Below, piece by piece: positions 36,102 through 44,883 of a stretch of 64,000 nucleotides of DNA. How positions within the stretch are numbered: position 1 is the stretch's first letter; the number at the start of each line of letters is the position of its first letter. The stretch spans positions 806,001 through 870,000 of the forward strand of contig CAWBOK010000003.1 of the NCBI GenBank assembly GCA_963790415.1, given 5' to 3'. The notes below the pieces were generated by a model that was not told the DNA's origin, did no database searches, and was given only the letters and a program-made list of their open reading frames with translations. Source of the stretch: JAJZQZ01 sp963790415. GTDB taxonomy: Bacteria; Actinomycetota; Thermoleophilia; RBG-16-64-13. The position numbers and the translations under genes are program-made.

Positions 36102-38075
36102 CTAGGACGCCTCGGCCAGGGCCTCGGCGAACTGGCTGTTGTACAACTCGTAGTAGAACCCGCGACGTGCCAACAGCTCCGCGTGCGCTCCCTGCTCGAC
36201 GATCCGACCGTGGTCCATCACCAGGATGGTGTCGGCGTCTCGGATCGTCGAAAGCCGGTGCGCGATCACGAAGCTGGTCCGGTTCTTCAGCAGCTTGACC
36301 ATGGCCTTCTGGATCAGCACCTCGGTCCGCGTGTCGACGGAGCTGGTCGCCTCGTCCAGGATAAGGATCTCCGGATCGGCCAGGAACGCCCGCGCGATGG
36401 TAAGTAGCTGCTTCTCGCCTTCGGAGACGCTGGTGGAGTCGTCGTCGAGACGGGTCTCGTAGCCCTTGGGCAGCGTGCGGACGAAATGGTCCACGTGCGC
36501 GGCGTCCGCGGCAGCCAGGATCTGCTCGTCGGTGGCGTTCTCGCGGCCGTAGCCGATGTTGTCGCGGATCGTGCCGCCGAACAACCACGCGTCCTGCAAC
36601 ACCATGCCGAAGAGGCGGCGCAGATCGTCGCGCGTCATGTCCCGAGTGTCCACGCCGTCGATGAAGATGCCGCCGCCGTCGATCTCGTAGAAGCGCAGCA
36701 ACAGGTTCACGAGGGTGGTCTTGCCCGCTCCGGTGGGGCCCACGATCGCGATGGTCTGCCCCGGCCGCACGTCGAGGTTGAAGTCCTCGATGAGGGGGGT
36801 GTCGGGCAGGTAGCGGAAGGACACATCCTTGAGGGTTATTCGTCCGCTGACCTGTTCAAGGACTACCGGGGTGACGGTGTCCGGAAGCTCTTCCGCTTCG
36901 TCGAGCAGCTCGAACACCCGCTCCGCCGACGCGGCGGCCGATTGCAGGACGTTGGCGATGCTGGCGGTCTGCGTGATCGGCTGGGTGAATTGACGGGAGT
37001 ACTGGACGAACGCCTGCACGGCGCCCAGGGAGAGGGCGCCGCTCGCGACCTGGAGGCCGCCGACCACGCAGATACCCACGTAGTTCAGGTTTCCTATGAA
37101 CATCATGCACGGCATGATGATGCCGGAGATGAACTGCGCTTTGAAGCTCGCCTCGTAGAGCTTGTCGTTGGCCTCGTCGAACGTCGCGATCGCTTCCTTC
37201 TGCCGCCCGAACACCTTCACTATGTTGTGGCCGGTGTGCATCTCCTCCACGTGCCCGTTCAGCCGTCCGGTCTCCTTCCACTGGCGGGCGAACTGCTTTT
37301 GCGACCGTTTGGCGATCACCATGGTGACCACCACCGAGAGGGGCACGGTCAGCAGTGAGATGGCGGCGAGCAGAGGACTGATGGTGAGCATCATGATCAG
37401 GACGCCGATGAGGGTGAGTACGGCGGTCATGATCTGGGTGAGGCTCTGTTGGATGGTGGTGGCTATGTTGTCGATGTCGTTGGTGATGCGGCTGAGGATG
37501 TCTCCGCGGGCATGGTCGTCGAAGTACTTCAGCGGCAGCCTTCCCAGCTTGAGGTCGACCTCGCGGCGGAGTCCGTAGACGAGTCGTTGCGCGACCCCCG
37601 CCGTGAGGTAGCCCTGCAGCCAGGTGAAAAGCGCGCTCGCCAGGTAGAGGAGTGCGACGATGCCCAAGATGCGCCCGATTGCTCCGAAATCCGGGCCGAC
37701 TCCGGGCGTGAGGTCCATGCCGGAGAGCATCGTCGCCAGCCGCGTCTGTCCCTGCGCCTGAAGCCCGGCGATGACCTGCGCCTTAGTGGCGCCACTGGGA
37801 AGTTGCGAGCTGATGGAGCCTTCGAACAGCAGGTTGGTGGCTGTGGCGAGGATCCTGGGGGCCAGAACGCTCAGGCCGACACCGACTGCGGCGAAGCCCG
37901 TGACCAAGGCGAGCAGCGGAGCATCGGGCTTGAGTCTTCCGACCAGGCGCTTGAACGAGCCCTTGAAGTCCTTCGACTTCTCTACGGGTGCCATCATCGC
38001 GTGGCCGGGCCCGAAGGCCGGGCCGCGCGGCGGGCCCGGCTTGGGGCGGTCGGTCGTGTCGCGTTCGTCGGTCAC
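36102..38075 (-). CDS. ABC exporter half-transporter, subunit with canonical Walker B (heterodimer partner 2)
   Basis: The 657 residues comprise a six-helix type-1 exporter domain (after a ~50-residue N-terminal extension) and an ATPase domain. Walker A is GPTGAGKTTLVN, Walker B is ILILDEATSSVD with the catalytic Glu, and the H-loop is FVIAHRLST. The signature motif, however, is SVSEGEKQ rather than LSGGQ. Its partner (38072-39811) has the opposite pattern, so together they form one canonical and one degenerate ATP site, as in BmrCD, LmrCD and TM287/288. The start overlaps the partner's stop by four bases. The substrate is unknown; multidrug export is likely, given the adjacent MarR gene. Confidence 0.93.
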   Translation of the reverse strand: MTDERDTTDRPKPGPPRGPAFGPGHAMMAPVEKSKDFKGSFKRLVGRLKPDAPLLALVTGFAAVGVGLSVLAPRILATATNLLFEGSISSQLPSGATKAQVIAGLQAQGQTRLATMLSGMDLTPGVGPDFGAIGRILGIVALLYLASALFTWLQGYLTAGVAQRLVYGLRREVDLKLGRLPLKYFDDHARGDILSRITNDIDNIATTIQQSLTQIMTAVLTLIGVLIMMLTISPLLAAISLLTVPLSVVVTMVIAKRSQKQFARQWKETGRLNGHVEEMHTGHNIVKVFGRQKEAIATFDEANDKLYEASFKAQFISGIIMPCMMFIGNLNYVGICVVGGLQVASGALSLGAVQAFVQYSRQFTQPITQTASIANVLQSAAASAERVFELLDEAEELPDTVTPVVLEQVSGRITLKDVSFRYLPDTPLIEDFNLDVRPGQTIAIVGPTGAGKTTLVNLLLRFYEIDGGGIFIDGVDTRDMTRDDLRRLFGMVLQDAWLFGGTIRDNIGYGRENATDEQILAAADAAHVDHFVRTLPKGYETRLDDDSTSVSEGEKQLLTIARAFLADPEILILDEATSSVDTRTEVLIQKAMVKLLKNRTSFVIAHRLSTIRDADTILVMDHGRIVEQGAHAELLARRGFYYELYNSQFAEALAEAS

Positions 38076-39811
38076 GCGACCTCTTCCTGGCTGAGTTGCG
38101 AGAACACGATCTCGCGGTAGGTCTCGTTGGTCATCAGCAGCTCGCCGTGCGTACCCTGGCCGACGACCGTGCCTCGGTCCATCACGATGATGCGGTCGGC
38201 GTTCATGATCGTGCCCACCCGCTGAGCGACAATGATCACCGTGGCGTTGGCGGTCTCGTTCCTGAGGGCCTCGCGTAGCGCGGAATCGGTCGTGAAGTCG
38301 AGGGCGGACAGACTGTCGTCGAGCACGTAGATCTCGGGCTTCTTCACGATGGCACGCGCGACGGCGAGGCGCTGTCTCTGCCCGCCCGACACGTTCGTAC
38401 CGCCTTGAGTGATCGGCGACTCCAGCCCTTCGGGCATCTCGGCGACGAACTCCCGCCCTTGAGCGACGTCGAGCGCGTGCCAGAGGTCGGCGTCGGTGGC
38501 ATCTTCGTTTCCGTAGCGCAGGTTACTCGCCACCGTGCCGCTGAACAGGAACGCCTTCTGGGGCACGAAGCCGATCGTGCCCCAGAGGTCGTCCTGGGTC
38601 ATCTCGCGGATGTCGACACCGTCGATCTCGACGCTGCCACCCGTGACGTCGTAGAAGCGGGGGATGAGATTGACCACGGTGGACTTGCCGCTGCCTGTAC
38701 TCCCGACGATCGCGGTCGTCTCGCCGGGGGCGATCGAGAACGAGACGTTCTTCAGCACGGCGTCCTCGGCTCCTGGATACTGGAACTCCACTTCCTTGAA
38801 CTGGAGGAAGCCGCGTCTTTCGGCCAGGTCGGTCAGCGGTCGCGGGGTCGGGGGGTCGGTGATGGATGGTTGGACGTCGAGCACCTGTTGGATGCGGTCG
38901 GCTGAGGCGGCCGCCCGCGGGATCATGGTGAGCATGACCGTAGCCATCATCACCGCGAAGAGGATCTGCAGGACATACGTGAGGAAGGCGATGAGGTTGC
39001 CGATGGGCATGGCGCCGCTCGCGACGCGGTGTCCGCCGAACCACATGACCGCCACGGTGGACAGGTTGAAGATCAAGAAGAGCAGCGGCAACATGAGGGC
39101 GAAGAGGCGGGCGACCCGCAGGGACGTGTCGGTGAGGTCGAGGTTGGCCTCGTCGAATCGCTGTTCTTCGTGCCCGCCGCGGACGAACGCCCTGATCACG
39201 CGGATACCGGTGAGCGTCTCGCGCGTCACCTGATTGACCACGTCGATCTTGACCTGCATGGCCCGGAACAGCGGCAGTCCTTTTCGGACCATCACCCCGA
39301 TGACGATACCGATGAGCGGCAGGATGACGATCAACAGGCTCGATAGCAGCACGTCTTGATGGAGGGCCATGAAGATGCCGCCGATCATCATCATCGGCGC
39401 CATCACCATCAAGGTCAGCGCCAGCGTCAGGACCGTCTGCACCTGCTGCACGTCGTTGGTGTTGCGCGTGATGAGCGACGGCGTGCCGAACTGGTTGATC
39501 TCGGTCTGCGCGAAGCTCTCGACCTGGCGGAACAGGGCTCCGCGTACGTCGCGACCGAACGACATGGACACCTTGGAACTCCAGTACACCGAGAAGATGG
39601 AGGCGATGCCCATCAGCAAGGCGACGGCCAGCATGAGCGCGCCGGTGCGTAGGATGTAGGCGGTATCTCCTGTGCTGACGCCGTAATCGATTATCTTGGC
39701 GTTCAGGTCGGGCAGGTAGAGGTTCGCGACCGCTTGGATCGCCACCAACACCACTACCAGGATGAGCTGTCGCCAATAGGGGCGCAGATAGGTCGGCAGC
39801 AGTCGTCTCAC
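38072..39811 (-). CDS. ABC exporter half-transporter, degenerate-site subunit (heterodimer partner 1)
   Basis: The 579 residues comprise six membrane helices (LILVVVLVAIQAVANLYLP at the start) and an ATPase domain with Walker A GSTGSGKSTVVN and a canonical signature VSGGQRQRLAVA. Walker B reads YVLDDSLSALD, with Asp in place of the catalytic Glu, and the H-loop reads VIIVAQRVGTI, with Gln in place of His. Both changes mark the degenerate ATP site of heterodimeric exporters. It is coupled by four-base overlaps to the MarR gene upstream and to the other half-transporter downstream, so all three form one operon. Confidence 0.93.
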   Translation of the reverse strand: MRRLLPTYLRPYWRQLILVVVLVAIQAVANLYLPDLNAKIIDYGVSTGDTAYILRTGALMLAVALLMGIASIFSVYWSSKVSMSFGRDVRGALFRQVESFAQTEINQFGTPSLITRNTNDVQQVQTVLTLALTLMVMAPMMMIGGIFMALHQDVLLSSLLIVILPLIGIVIGVMVRKGLPLFRAMQVKIDVVNQVTRETLTGIRVIRAFVRGGHEEQRFDEANLDLTDTSLRVARLFALMLPLLFLIFNLSTVAVMWFGGHRVASGAMPIGNLIAFLTYVLQILFAVMMATVMLTMIPRAAASADRIQQVLDVQPSITDPPTPRPLTDLAERRGFLQFKEVEFQYPGAEDAVLKNVSFSIAPGETTAIVGSTGSGKSTVVNLIPRFYDVTGGSVEIDGVDIREMTQDDLWGTIGFVPQKAFLFSGTVASNLRYGNEDATDADLWHALDVAQGREFVAEMPEGLESPITQGGTNVSGGQRQRLAVARAIVKKPEIYVLDDSLSALDFTTDSALREALRNETANATVIIVAQRVGTIMNADRIIVMDRGTVVGQGTHGELLMTNETYREIVFSQLSQEEVA

Positions 39812-40335
39812 GCGAGCGACTCCCCGTCATCAGTAGGCGGCGCGGCGTCTGTCAGCAACGCGCGGGAGGTGTTGGCGGCAAGCTCTTCCAGCAGTCGCTC
39901 GAGGTCGCTCCGGTCCCCGATGGTCATCGTGCCGATGGTTCGATTGATGAACTCGACCATCAGGGAACGCAGTTCCTCTTCCAGCCGGTGGCCCTGAGCG
40001 GTCAGGTATACACGGGTGAGTCGCTGGTCGGTCTCATCCGGTCGCCGGACGACGGTGCCGGCCTTCTCGAGGGCCTGCAGCATCGTGGTCACCCGCGGCC
40101 GGGAGAGATGCAGCGTGTCGGCAAGATCTCGCTGACTCATGCCGTCATGCTGTGCCAGCATGCGCAGGCACACGGCCTCCCCGGGGTGGGTGCCCCGCTC
40201 GGCCAGCGTTTTCGCCATCAACTGCTTATGGACGTGGATGGTCTTGCGCAGGGCCTGGAGGACCCTCGCCGACAGCGGATCGACACCGTCGAGCAGAAGC
40301 GGGGGCAGGTCGTGGGATGAAGCGGTCTTGCGCAT
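39808..40335 (-). CDS. MarR-family transcriptional regulator
   Basis: The ~175 residues fit the winged-helix MarR fold: EAVCLRMLAQHDGMSQRDLA, then LHLSRPRVTTMLQALEKAG as the recognition region, and VVRRPDETDQRLTRVYLT as the wing with the conserved D-x-R. It is the first gene of the ABC-exporter operon and should control it. An upstream ATG at 40374 falls inside a palindromic operator and upstream of the -10 box, so the ATG at 40335 is preferred. From there the message would be nearly leaderless, as no ribosome site is present. Confidence 0.9.
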   Translation of the reverse strand: MRKTASSHDLPPLLLDGVDPLSARVLQALRKTIHVHKQLMAKTLAERGTHPGEAVCLRMLAQHDGMSQRDLADTLHLSRPRVTTMLQALEKAGTVVRRPDETDQRLTRVYLTAQGHRLEEELRSLMVEFINRTIGTMTIGDRSDLERLLEELAANTSRALLTDAAPPTDDGESLA

Positions 40336-40345
40336 GTGGTGGCGA

Positions 40346-40378
40346 ATAGTACATGACGAAATGGTTTTGTGCAAAACC
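40346..40378 (-). promoter_or_regulatory. Promoter with overlapping palindromic operator of the MarR-ABC operon
   Basis: On the minus strand TTGCAC (40374-40369) and TACTAT (40351-40346) are separated by exactly 17 bases, close to the sigma-70 consensus. The perfect palindrome GGTTTTG-tg-CAAAACC (40363-40378) covers the -35 box. Binding of the MarR protein there would block polymerase and give autoregulation. The ATG at 40335 lies only ten bases past the -10 box. Confidence 0.7.
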
Positions 40379-40390
40379 GTAACGGACCAC

Positions 40391-40429
40391 GAGTCGAGCC
40401 CGGGCCGGTCTCCGAACCGGGCTTGACTC
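40391..40429 (-). terminator. Hairpin terminator of the HAF-repeat gene
   Basis: GAGTCGAGCCCGG and CCGGGCTTGACTC pair with one mismatch around a 13-base loop, about 22 bases past the stop codon of the minus-strand HAF-repeat gene and before the MarR promoter. Confidence 0.65.
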
Positions 40430-40451
40430 AGCTATTTGGAGTTGTTCCCCG

Positions 40452-41873
40452 TCACTGCGCCAACACGAGCGGATAGAGGTAGCCCACTACCTGACCGGAG
40501 GTGTTGATGGCCGTGGCCTCAGATCGACCCTGGCCTGCGCCCAGGTCCTGCATGGCTCCGTTCTGCCAGAGGAACGCATGCTCTACGGTACCGCCGGCCG
40601 AGGTGGGGCTGTTGAGCGGGGCCTTGGAGTAGCCGACCACCTGGCGGGCGGCGTTCAGATCGTTGGGGTAGCTCGTGGTTCCGCCGAGCGTGCCCAGGTC
40701 CTGCATCGGCCCCATGTTGAAGATGGGACCGGGCAGGCCCAGCTTAAGCAACCCGAACACGCCGCTGGTCCTGAGAAAGCCGTGGTATTCGCCGGGCACC
40801 CCTGTGCTCGAAGTGCCGATCACGTCGCCGCGAACGTTGATGCCCTGCGCCCAAGACTGGTCCCCGCCCAGGGTGCCCAAGTCGGACATGGCGGAACCCC
40901 ACCAGACGCACGCCCGCGCGCCGCCTTGGCTCGAGCCGCTGGGGGCGACGTTGTACGACTTGCCGGCCACAACGCCCAGATCGTTGACAGCCCAGGCCTC
41001 GCTAAAGTCGTACCCCGGCAATGCCCCAAGGTTCACGAGGTATCCGCCCGGCTTCCAGGAAAACGCGCGGTGTCCTGTGATCTCGGCGTCCTGGGTCTGG
41101 GCGAAGGCGGAGTAACCGACCACCTTGCTCAGTGCGTTCAGACCGGTTGCATAGCTGTAGGCGGAGGGCATGACGGTGTCGGGGACGAGTGTGCCGAAGT
41201 CGGTGAACGCATTGTTCTTCAAGTGGAACGCGTGCCATGGTCCGGCAGAGACGTTGGTGATGTCGGTCTCGGAACTACCCGCCACGGCACCCGAGGCATT
41301 GATGAAGAAGTAGGGGTTGAACGAGGACTTGCCCATCCCGTGGTAGATGAAATCGGAGACGAATGCCGTGGCCCTCGATCCGACGAGCCCCAGGTCGGTC
41401 TTGGTGCTCTTGAACCACAGTGTGCCCTTGGTCCAGGTCACCAAGTGCCAGGCATTGTTAGTGTCCTGCGCGACGCCCACGACCTTGCCCAGATCGTTGA
41501 TGGAGTAGGCCACGCTGTTGGGGCCGCCCAGCGTGCCCAGGTCGGTCATCGTCCCCTTCTGCCACAGGAACGCATGGGCCGTCGGGTAGTTGCCCGGTCC
41601 GGCCTCTGCGGAGGTGTCCGCCCACCCCACGACCTGGCCGCTGTTGTTGATGTCGAGAGCCCGACTGTCGGCATTGGGACCGCCCAGCGAACCGAGCGTC
41701 ATCCAGGTCCCGTTCTGCCATAGGACGGCGTAGCCGGGCGCCTCGGTCGGGTACGCAGCCGCAGGTGCAGCCGCGAAGGGGAGCAGGAGGAGGGCGCAAC
41801 CCACCAGCATCGGCAGTCTTCGGAGGTAGAGACTGAACCGGGCCGTCGAAGCACGCACGCGGCTGAGAGTCAT
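40452..41873 (-). CDS. Secreted HAF-repeat protein
   Basis: From the ATG at 41873 (GGGAGAGG upstream) the protein is 473 residues. It has a signal peptide (MLVGCALLLLPFAAAPAAA, cleavage likely after AAA) and then about eight repeats of the HAF type: HAFLWQKGTMTDLGTLGG, SVAYSINDLGKVVG, AFSWKPGGYLVNLGALPG, HAFLWQNGAMQDLGAG. Each repeat pairs an H-A-F-x-W strand and a D-L-G-T-L-G-G strand with an I-N-x-x-G-x-V-V-G strand, as in beta-propeller-like extracellular repeats. Function is unknown; it should be secreted. The preceding upstream frame to 42038 is not protein-like. Confidence 0.87.
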   Translation of the reverse strand: MTLSRVRASTARFSLYLRRLPMLVGCALLLLPFAAAPAAAYPTEAPGYAVLWQNGTWMTLGSLGGPNADSRALDINNSGQVVGWADTSAEAGPGNYPTAHAFLWQKGTMTDLGTLGGPNSVAYSINDLGKVVGVAQDTNNAWHLVTWTKGTLWFKSTKTDLGLVGSRATAFVSDFIYHGMGKSSFNPYFFINASGAVAGSSETDITNVSAGPWHAFHLKNNAFTDFGTLVPDTVMPSAYSYATGLNALSKVVGYSAFAQTQDAEITGHRAFSWKPGGYLVNLGALPGYDFSEAWAVNDLGVVAGKSYNVAPSGSSQGGARACVWWGSAMSDLGTLGGDQSWAQGINVRGDVIGTSSTGVPGEYHGFLRTSGVFGLLKLGLPGPIFNMGPMQDLGTLGGTTSYPNDLNAARQVVGYSKAPLNSPTSAGGTVEHAFLWQNGAMQDLGAGQGRSEATAINTSGQVVGYLYPLVLAQ

Positions 41874-41970
41874 TGCGCCATCCTCTCCCTGGAAATGGAT
41901 ACACTTGATCCGGCCCGCGAACACCTTCCGGTCCGTGAAGGCTCGTGAAGTCAATCTAAAGGTGCGAAGC

Positions 41971-43398
41971 ATGCATGTCAATGAACGAGGGCGCGGGGCG
42001 AAAGATGCTGGCGAGCGCATCGTCCACGGACTGGCCATCGTTCTGACCGCCTTCGCTGTCGCGGCTTCGTTGGTGCTCTACGGAGGCGTCCTCCCGGGTG
42101 ATCGTCACAAGGTGGCCGCTTTGGCGCTGGTCGCGGGTGCCGTCTGGCTGGCGTGGCTGTCGATCCGCCGGCCGGCCCGCGGCGTGGCGGGCGGTATCAG
42201 CGTGGATCTCCTTGCGGTGGCTTGGACTGCCGGTCTGGGCTGTCTGGCGCTGGTGTCGGCGTGGTGGAGCATCGACCGCGGCGCCAGCCTGTGGGAGGGG
42301 GCGCTGCTCCTTGGCGCCCCGGCGGCCTTCTTGGCGGGCGCGAGCCTGCCGGTGCAGGGGCGCACCCGCGCCGATCTGCCACCCGCGCTAGGCGCGCTTA
42401 CAACCCTTGGGCTTGTTGTCGCCGCAGGGTCGCTGATCGGGTTCGCCGTCCGAGGCGGGCGCTGGATCCAAGTGATGGATCAAGCCGTTCTGCTCTCCGG
42501 TCCGTTCGGGTATGCGAACGCTATGGCGGCGCTCATGCTATTGACCATCCCGGCCACCCTCGGGTGCCTCGCGCGGCCGCCTGCCGGCGTCACTCGCACG
42601 CCCGGCGCCGTATACACGTCAGGCCTCGGGCGCACGCCCGGCGCCATCGACCACGGGCTGAGAGGGGACACCGTCCGGCGGGCGGTTCTGTGGAGCGGGT
42701 TGGCGGCACAACTGACCGCTCTGACGCTCACGGGTTCGCGGGCGGCTATGGGCATCGCGGCTCTACTCCTGGTGCTCGGGGCGACGCTCCCCCATCGAAT
42801 GCGGTTGCGGCAGGCGGTCCGTCGGGTGCGGGAACGGCGTGGGGGCGGAGTGCTGATCGCCGTCTTCGTCATAGTCGGGAGTGCGGCGGTGGCTGTCGTC
42901 CTGTGGCGGGCGGGAAGCTACGCTGCCGGCCTCATGCAGGACCTACACAGTAAGACCGTTACCGCCGACCAGAACCGCCTCCAGATCTGGCACGCTGCTG
43001 CGGAGGCCGCCGGGCGTCGCCCCATCCTGGGATACGGGTCCGACACCTTCTTCTCCGCGTACATGCCTTTCCGCATCCCCTGGAGCGCACCGGCGCGCTA
43101 CGCGCACAATCTCCTCGTGCAGCAGTGGGTGGAACTCGGCGTGACGGGCGTGGCGGCGCTGGTGGGAACGCTGATGTTCCTTTTGGCCCGGCCGGTCGCG
43201 CGGCGCACGTTGTGGGGCCGCGAACCTGGGTTCTGGCTACTCTTCGGGCCGAGCGCGATCGTGCTTCAGAATCTGGTGGATATCACCTGGTATTTCCCGG
43301 CGATCTACCTGCTCTTCCTGTTCGAGGCTGGAGCCCTTTCCGCGTGGAGCCTGGATGCCTGGGCCAGTGACGGGTTTCCGGGTGCGGATCATCTCTGA
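41971..43398 (+). CDS. O-antigen ligase/polymerase-like membrane protein (Wzy_C)
   Basis: The ~475 residues have about eleven membrane helices. The signature of the O-antigen ligase/Wzy_C superfamily lies near the C-terminal third: GRRPILGYGSDTFFSAY, then RYAHNLLVQQWVELGVTG. A large loop carries LTGSRAAMG, also typical. Such proteins join or polymerise lipid-linked glycans at the outer face of the membrane. No glycosyltransferases are nearby. The ATG at 41971 (AAAGGTG upstream) is chosen; a start at 41905 would add a basic extension. It is divergent from the HAF-repeat gene with ~97 bases between. Confidence 0.85.
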   Translation: MHVNERGRGAKDAGERIVHGLAIVLTAFAVAASLVLYGGVLPGDRHKVAALALVAGAVWLAWLSIRRPARGVAGGISVDLLAVAWTAGLGCLALVSAWWSIDRGASLWEGALLLGAPAAFLAGASLPVQGRTRADLPPALGALTTLGLVVAAGSLIGFAVRGGRWIQVMDQAVLLSGPFGYANAMAALMLLTIPATLGCLARPPAGVTRTPGAVYTSGLGRTPGAIDHGLRGDTVRRAVLWSGLAAQLTALTLTGSRAAMGIAALLLVLGATLPHRMRLRQAVRRVRERRGGGVLIAVFVIVGSAAVAVVLWRAGSYAAGLMQDLHSKTVTADQNRLQIWHAAAEAAGRRPILGYGSDTFFSAYMPFRIPWSAPARYAHNLLVQQWVELGVTGVAALVGTLMFLLARPVARRTLWGREPGFWLLFGPSAIVLQNLVDITWYFPAIYLLFLFEAGALSAWSLDAWASDGFPGADHL

Positions 43399-43437
43399 CC
43401 CGCGCGATCCAGACCGTCGCGAGGGCTTTCGTACGGG

Positions 43438-43466
43438 TTTCGCTTTCACGACACATACTTTAGAAT
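43438..43466 (+). promoter_or_regulatory. Probable promoter of the SLH lipoprotein gene
   Basis: TTTCGC (43438-43443) and TAGAAT (43461-43466) are spaced by 17 bases in a locally AT-rich stretch downstream of the O-antigen-ligase gene. The first codon of the lipoprotein lies ~90 bases further on, giving a long leader. Confidence 0.45.
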
Positions 43467-43557
43467 GAGAAACAGGCGGTGCCGCTAGAGTGAGGGAGTG
43501 ACTCCGCCGCGCGCGAGGATGCACCTTCGCCTCACAGAAGACCGGACAAGGGGGTCG

Positions 43558-44733
43558 ATGATGAAGGTATCTCGGAAGCGGGCGCTCGTGCTGGTAGGTG
43601 CTCTGTCCCTTGTGGCGATCGTGCTGGCGGGGTGCATCAAGATCACCTATCTCAACATCCCGACGGGCATACCTGCCGGCTCGAACTACACCATAACGAT
43701 GCAGGCGTCGCCTACTGTCGATCTCACTGACGTTGCCCCCACCTTGGCCTTCCGCATCCCGAACGCGTGGGAGGTCAAGACCGTGATCCTCTCGGGGGCG
43801 ATCTCCCGGCAGATGATCTACTCTCCTACGATGGCCACGTACTTCAGCACCACGTGGGAAGCCAAGCCCGTGGATGTCTCGCATAACGGCCCGAAGCCGG
43901 GGTACAAGTGGTGGGCCGGGTACGCCACCAAGGCCGACGTCCACAAGGACGACGTCATCACCGCTTCCATCACCATCGATACCCACGGAGCGGCGGGCAC
44001 GTTCTCCCTCGATTTCGTCACCGGGATGACGGACCCCTTGGGCTACGAGAACCAGACGATGAACGGAAACGGCTCGAACTGGGAGAGCGGGGGCATTCTG
44101 ACCCCTCCGGGAGTGAGGCTCGACCAGACCACCACGTTGACGGCCGCCGGTCCCACGTTCTTGGACGTCCCGGTGGGCCACGCCTACTTTGACGCAATCG
44201 AGGGCATGGCAGCCGCCGCGATCATCAACGGATACGATGTGCCGGGCGGCAAGGAGTTCCGGCCGAACAACGACGTGGTGCGGTGGCAGTTCGCCAAGAT
44301 GATAGATGGGGCCCTTGTGATCCCGGTCGACGAGGGTCTGGTCTCGACCTTCCCCGATCTGGGAGCGGACAACCCTGCCAGCTTGGAGCCCCACGACTAT
44401 GTCGCGGCGGCCACCAACAACAACATAATCAAGGGATACGGAGACGGCACCTTCCGCGCTTTCACGACCATCAGCCGCGCACAGGTGGTCACAATGGTCG
44501 TCCGGGGAATGAAGACGCTCAAACCGGGAGTCCTTCAGACGCCGCCCGCGGGTTACGCGTCCACGCTCGGCAACTTCGATACGGGTGAGCACAGCGAGAA
44601 CATGCGTTGGGCCGACTTCAACGGACTTCTCACGGGCGTGGTCGGCTTCCAGGCCGGTTGGGACCCATGGGCCAAGATGAGCCGCGGCGAGGTGGCGCAG
44701 GTGCTGTGGAACACCATGGCGCTGTTGCCGTAG
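43558..44733 (+). CDS. SLH-domain lipoprotein
   Basis: The 391-residue protein (ATG 43558; GGGGG upstream) begins with a lipoprotein signal ending in the lipobox LAGC. A beta-rich domain follows (TITMQASPTVDLTD and, later, SLDFVTGMTDPLGYENQTM). Then come SLH modules: FLDVPVGHAYFDAIEGM with INGYDVP, a complete one at FPDLGADN...GYGDGTFRAFTTISRAQV, and a degenerate third ending MSRGEVAQVLWNTM. SLH domains bind cell-wall polymers; combined with the lipid anchor, the protein would bridge membrane and wall. A truncated paralogue follows at 44884-45282. Confidence 0.88.
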   Translation: MMKVSRKRALVLVGALSLVAIVLAGCIKITYLNIPTGIPAGSNYTITMQASPTVDLTDVAPTLAFRIPNAWEVKTVILSGAISRQMIYSPTMATYFSTTWEAKPVDVSHNGPKPGYKWWAGYATKADVHKDDVITASITIDTHGAAGTFSLDFVTGMTDPLGYENQTMNGNGSNWESGGILTPPGVRLDQTTTLTAAGPTFLDVPVGHAYFDAIEGMAAAAIINGYDVPGGKEFRPNNDVVRWQFAKMIDGALVIPVDEGLVSTFPDLGADNPASLEPHDYVAAATNNNIIKGYGDGTFRAFTTISRAQVVTMVVRGMKTLKPGVLQTPPAGYASTLGNFDTGEHSENMRWADFNGLLTGVVGFQAGWDPWAKMSRGEVAQVLWNTMALLP

Positions 44734-44752
44734 TCGCCGTGTAGGTAGAGAG

Positions 44753-44780
44753 CGTGCGGAGACAAGACGTCTTCCGCACG
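44753..44780 (+). terminator. Hairpin downstream of the SLH lipoprotein gene
   Basis: CGTGCGGA (44753-44760) and TCCGCACG (44773-44780) pair perfectly around a 12-base loop, 20 bases past the stop codon. It stands in tandem with a stronger hairpin at 44796-44827. Confidence 0.5.
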
Positions 44781-44795
44781 AGGAAGTCAGAGAGC

Positions 44796-44827
44796 GACCG
44801 AGGACCGGGGTGACCCGGTCCTCGGTC
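44796..44827 (+). terminator. Perfect 14-bp hairpin terminator
   Basis: GACCGAGGACCGGG (44796-44809) pairs perfectly with CCCGGTCCTCGGTC (44814-44827) around a GTGA loop. It lies between the SLH lipoprotein gene and the truncated SLH gene and suggests that the latter is not normally read from the lipoprotein promoter. Confidence 0.75.
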
Positions 44828-44883
44828 TACCTCGGGCGACCGGCGCAACGTGGCTGCGTCTCATCGCGGGAGAGGGTCGACAG

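Noticed and set aside
40336..40374. ATG at 40374 as start of the MarR gene
   Set aside because: It lies within the operator palindrome and upstream of the -10 box of a near-consensus promoter, so the transcript would not contain it.
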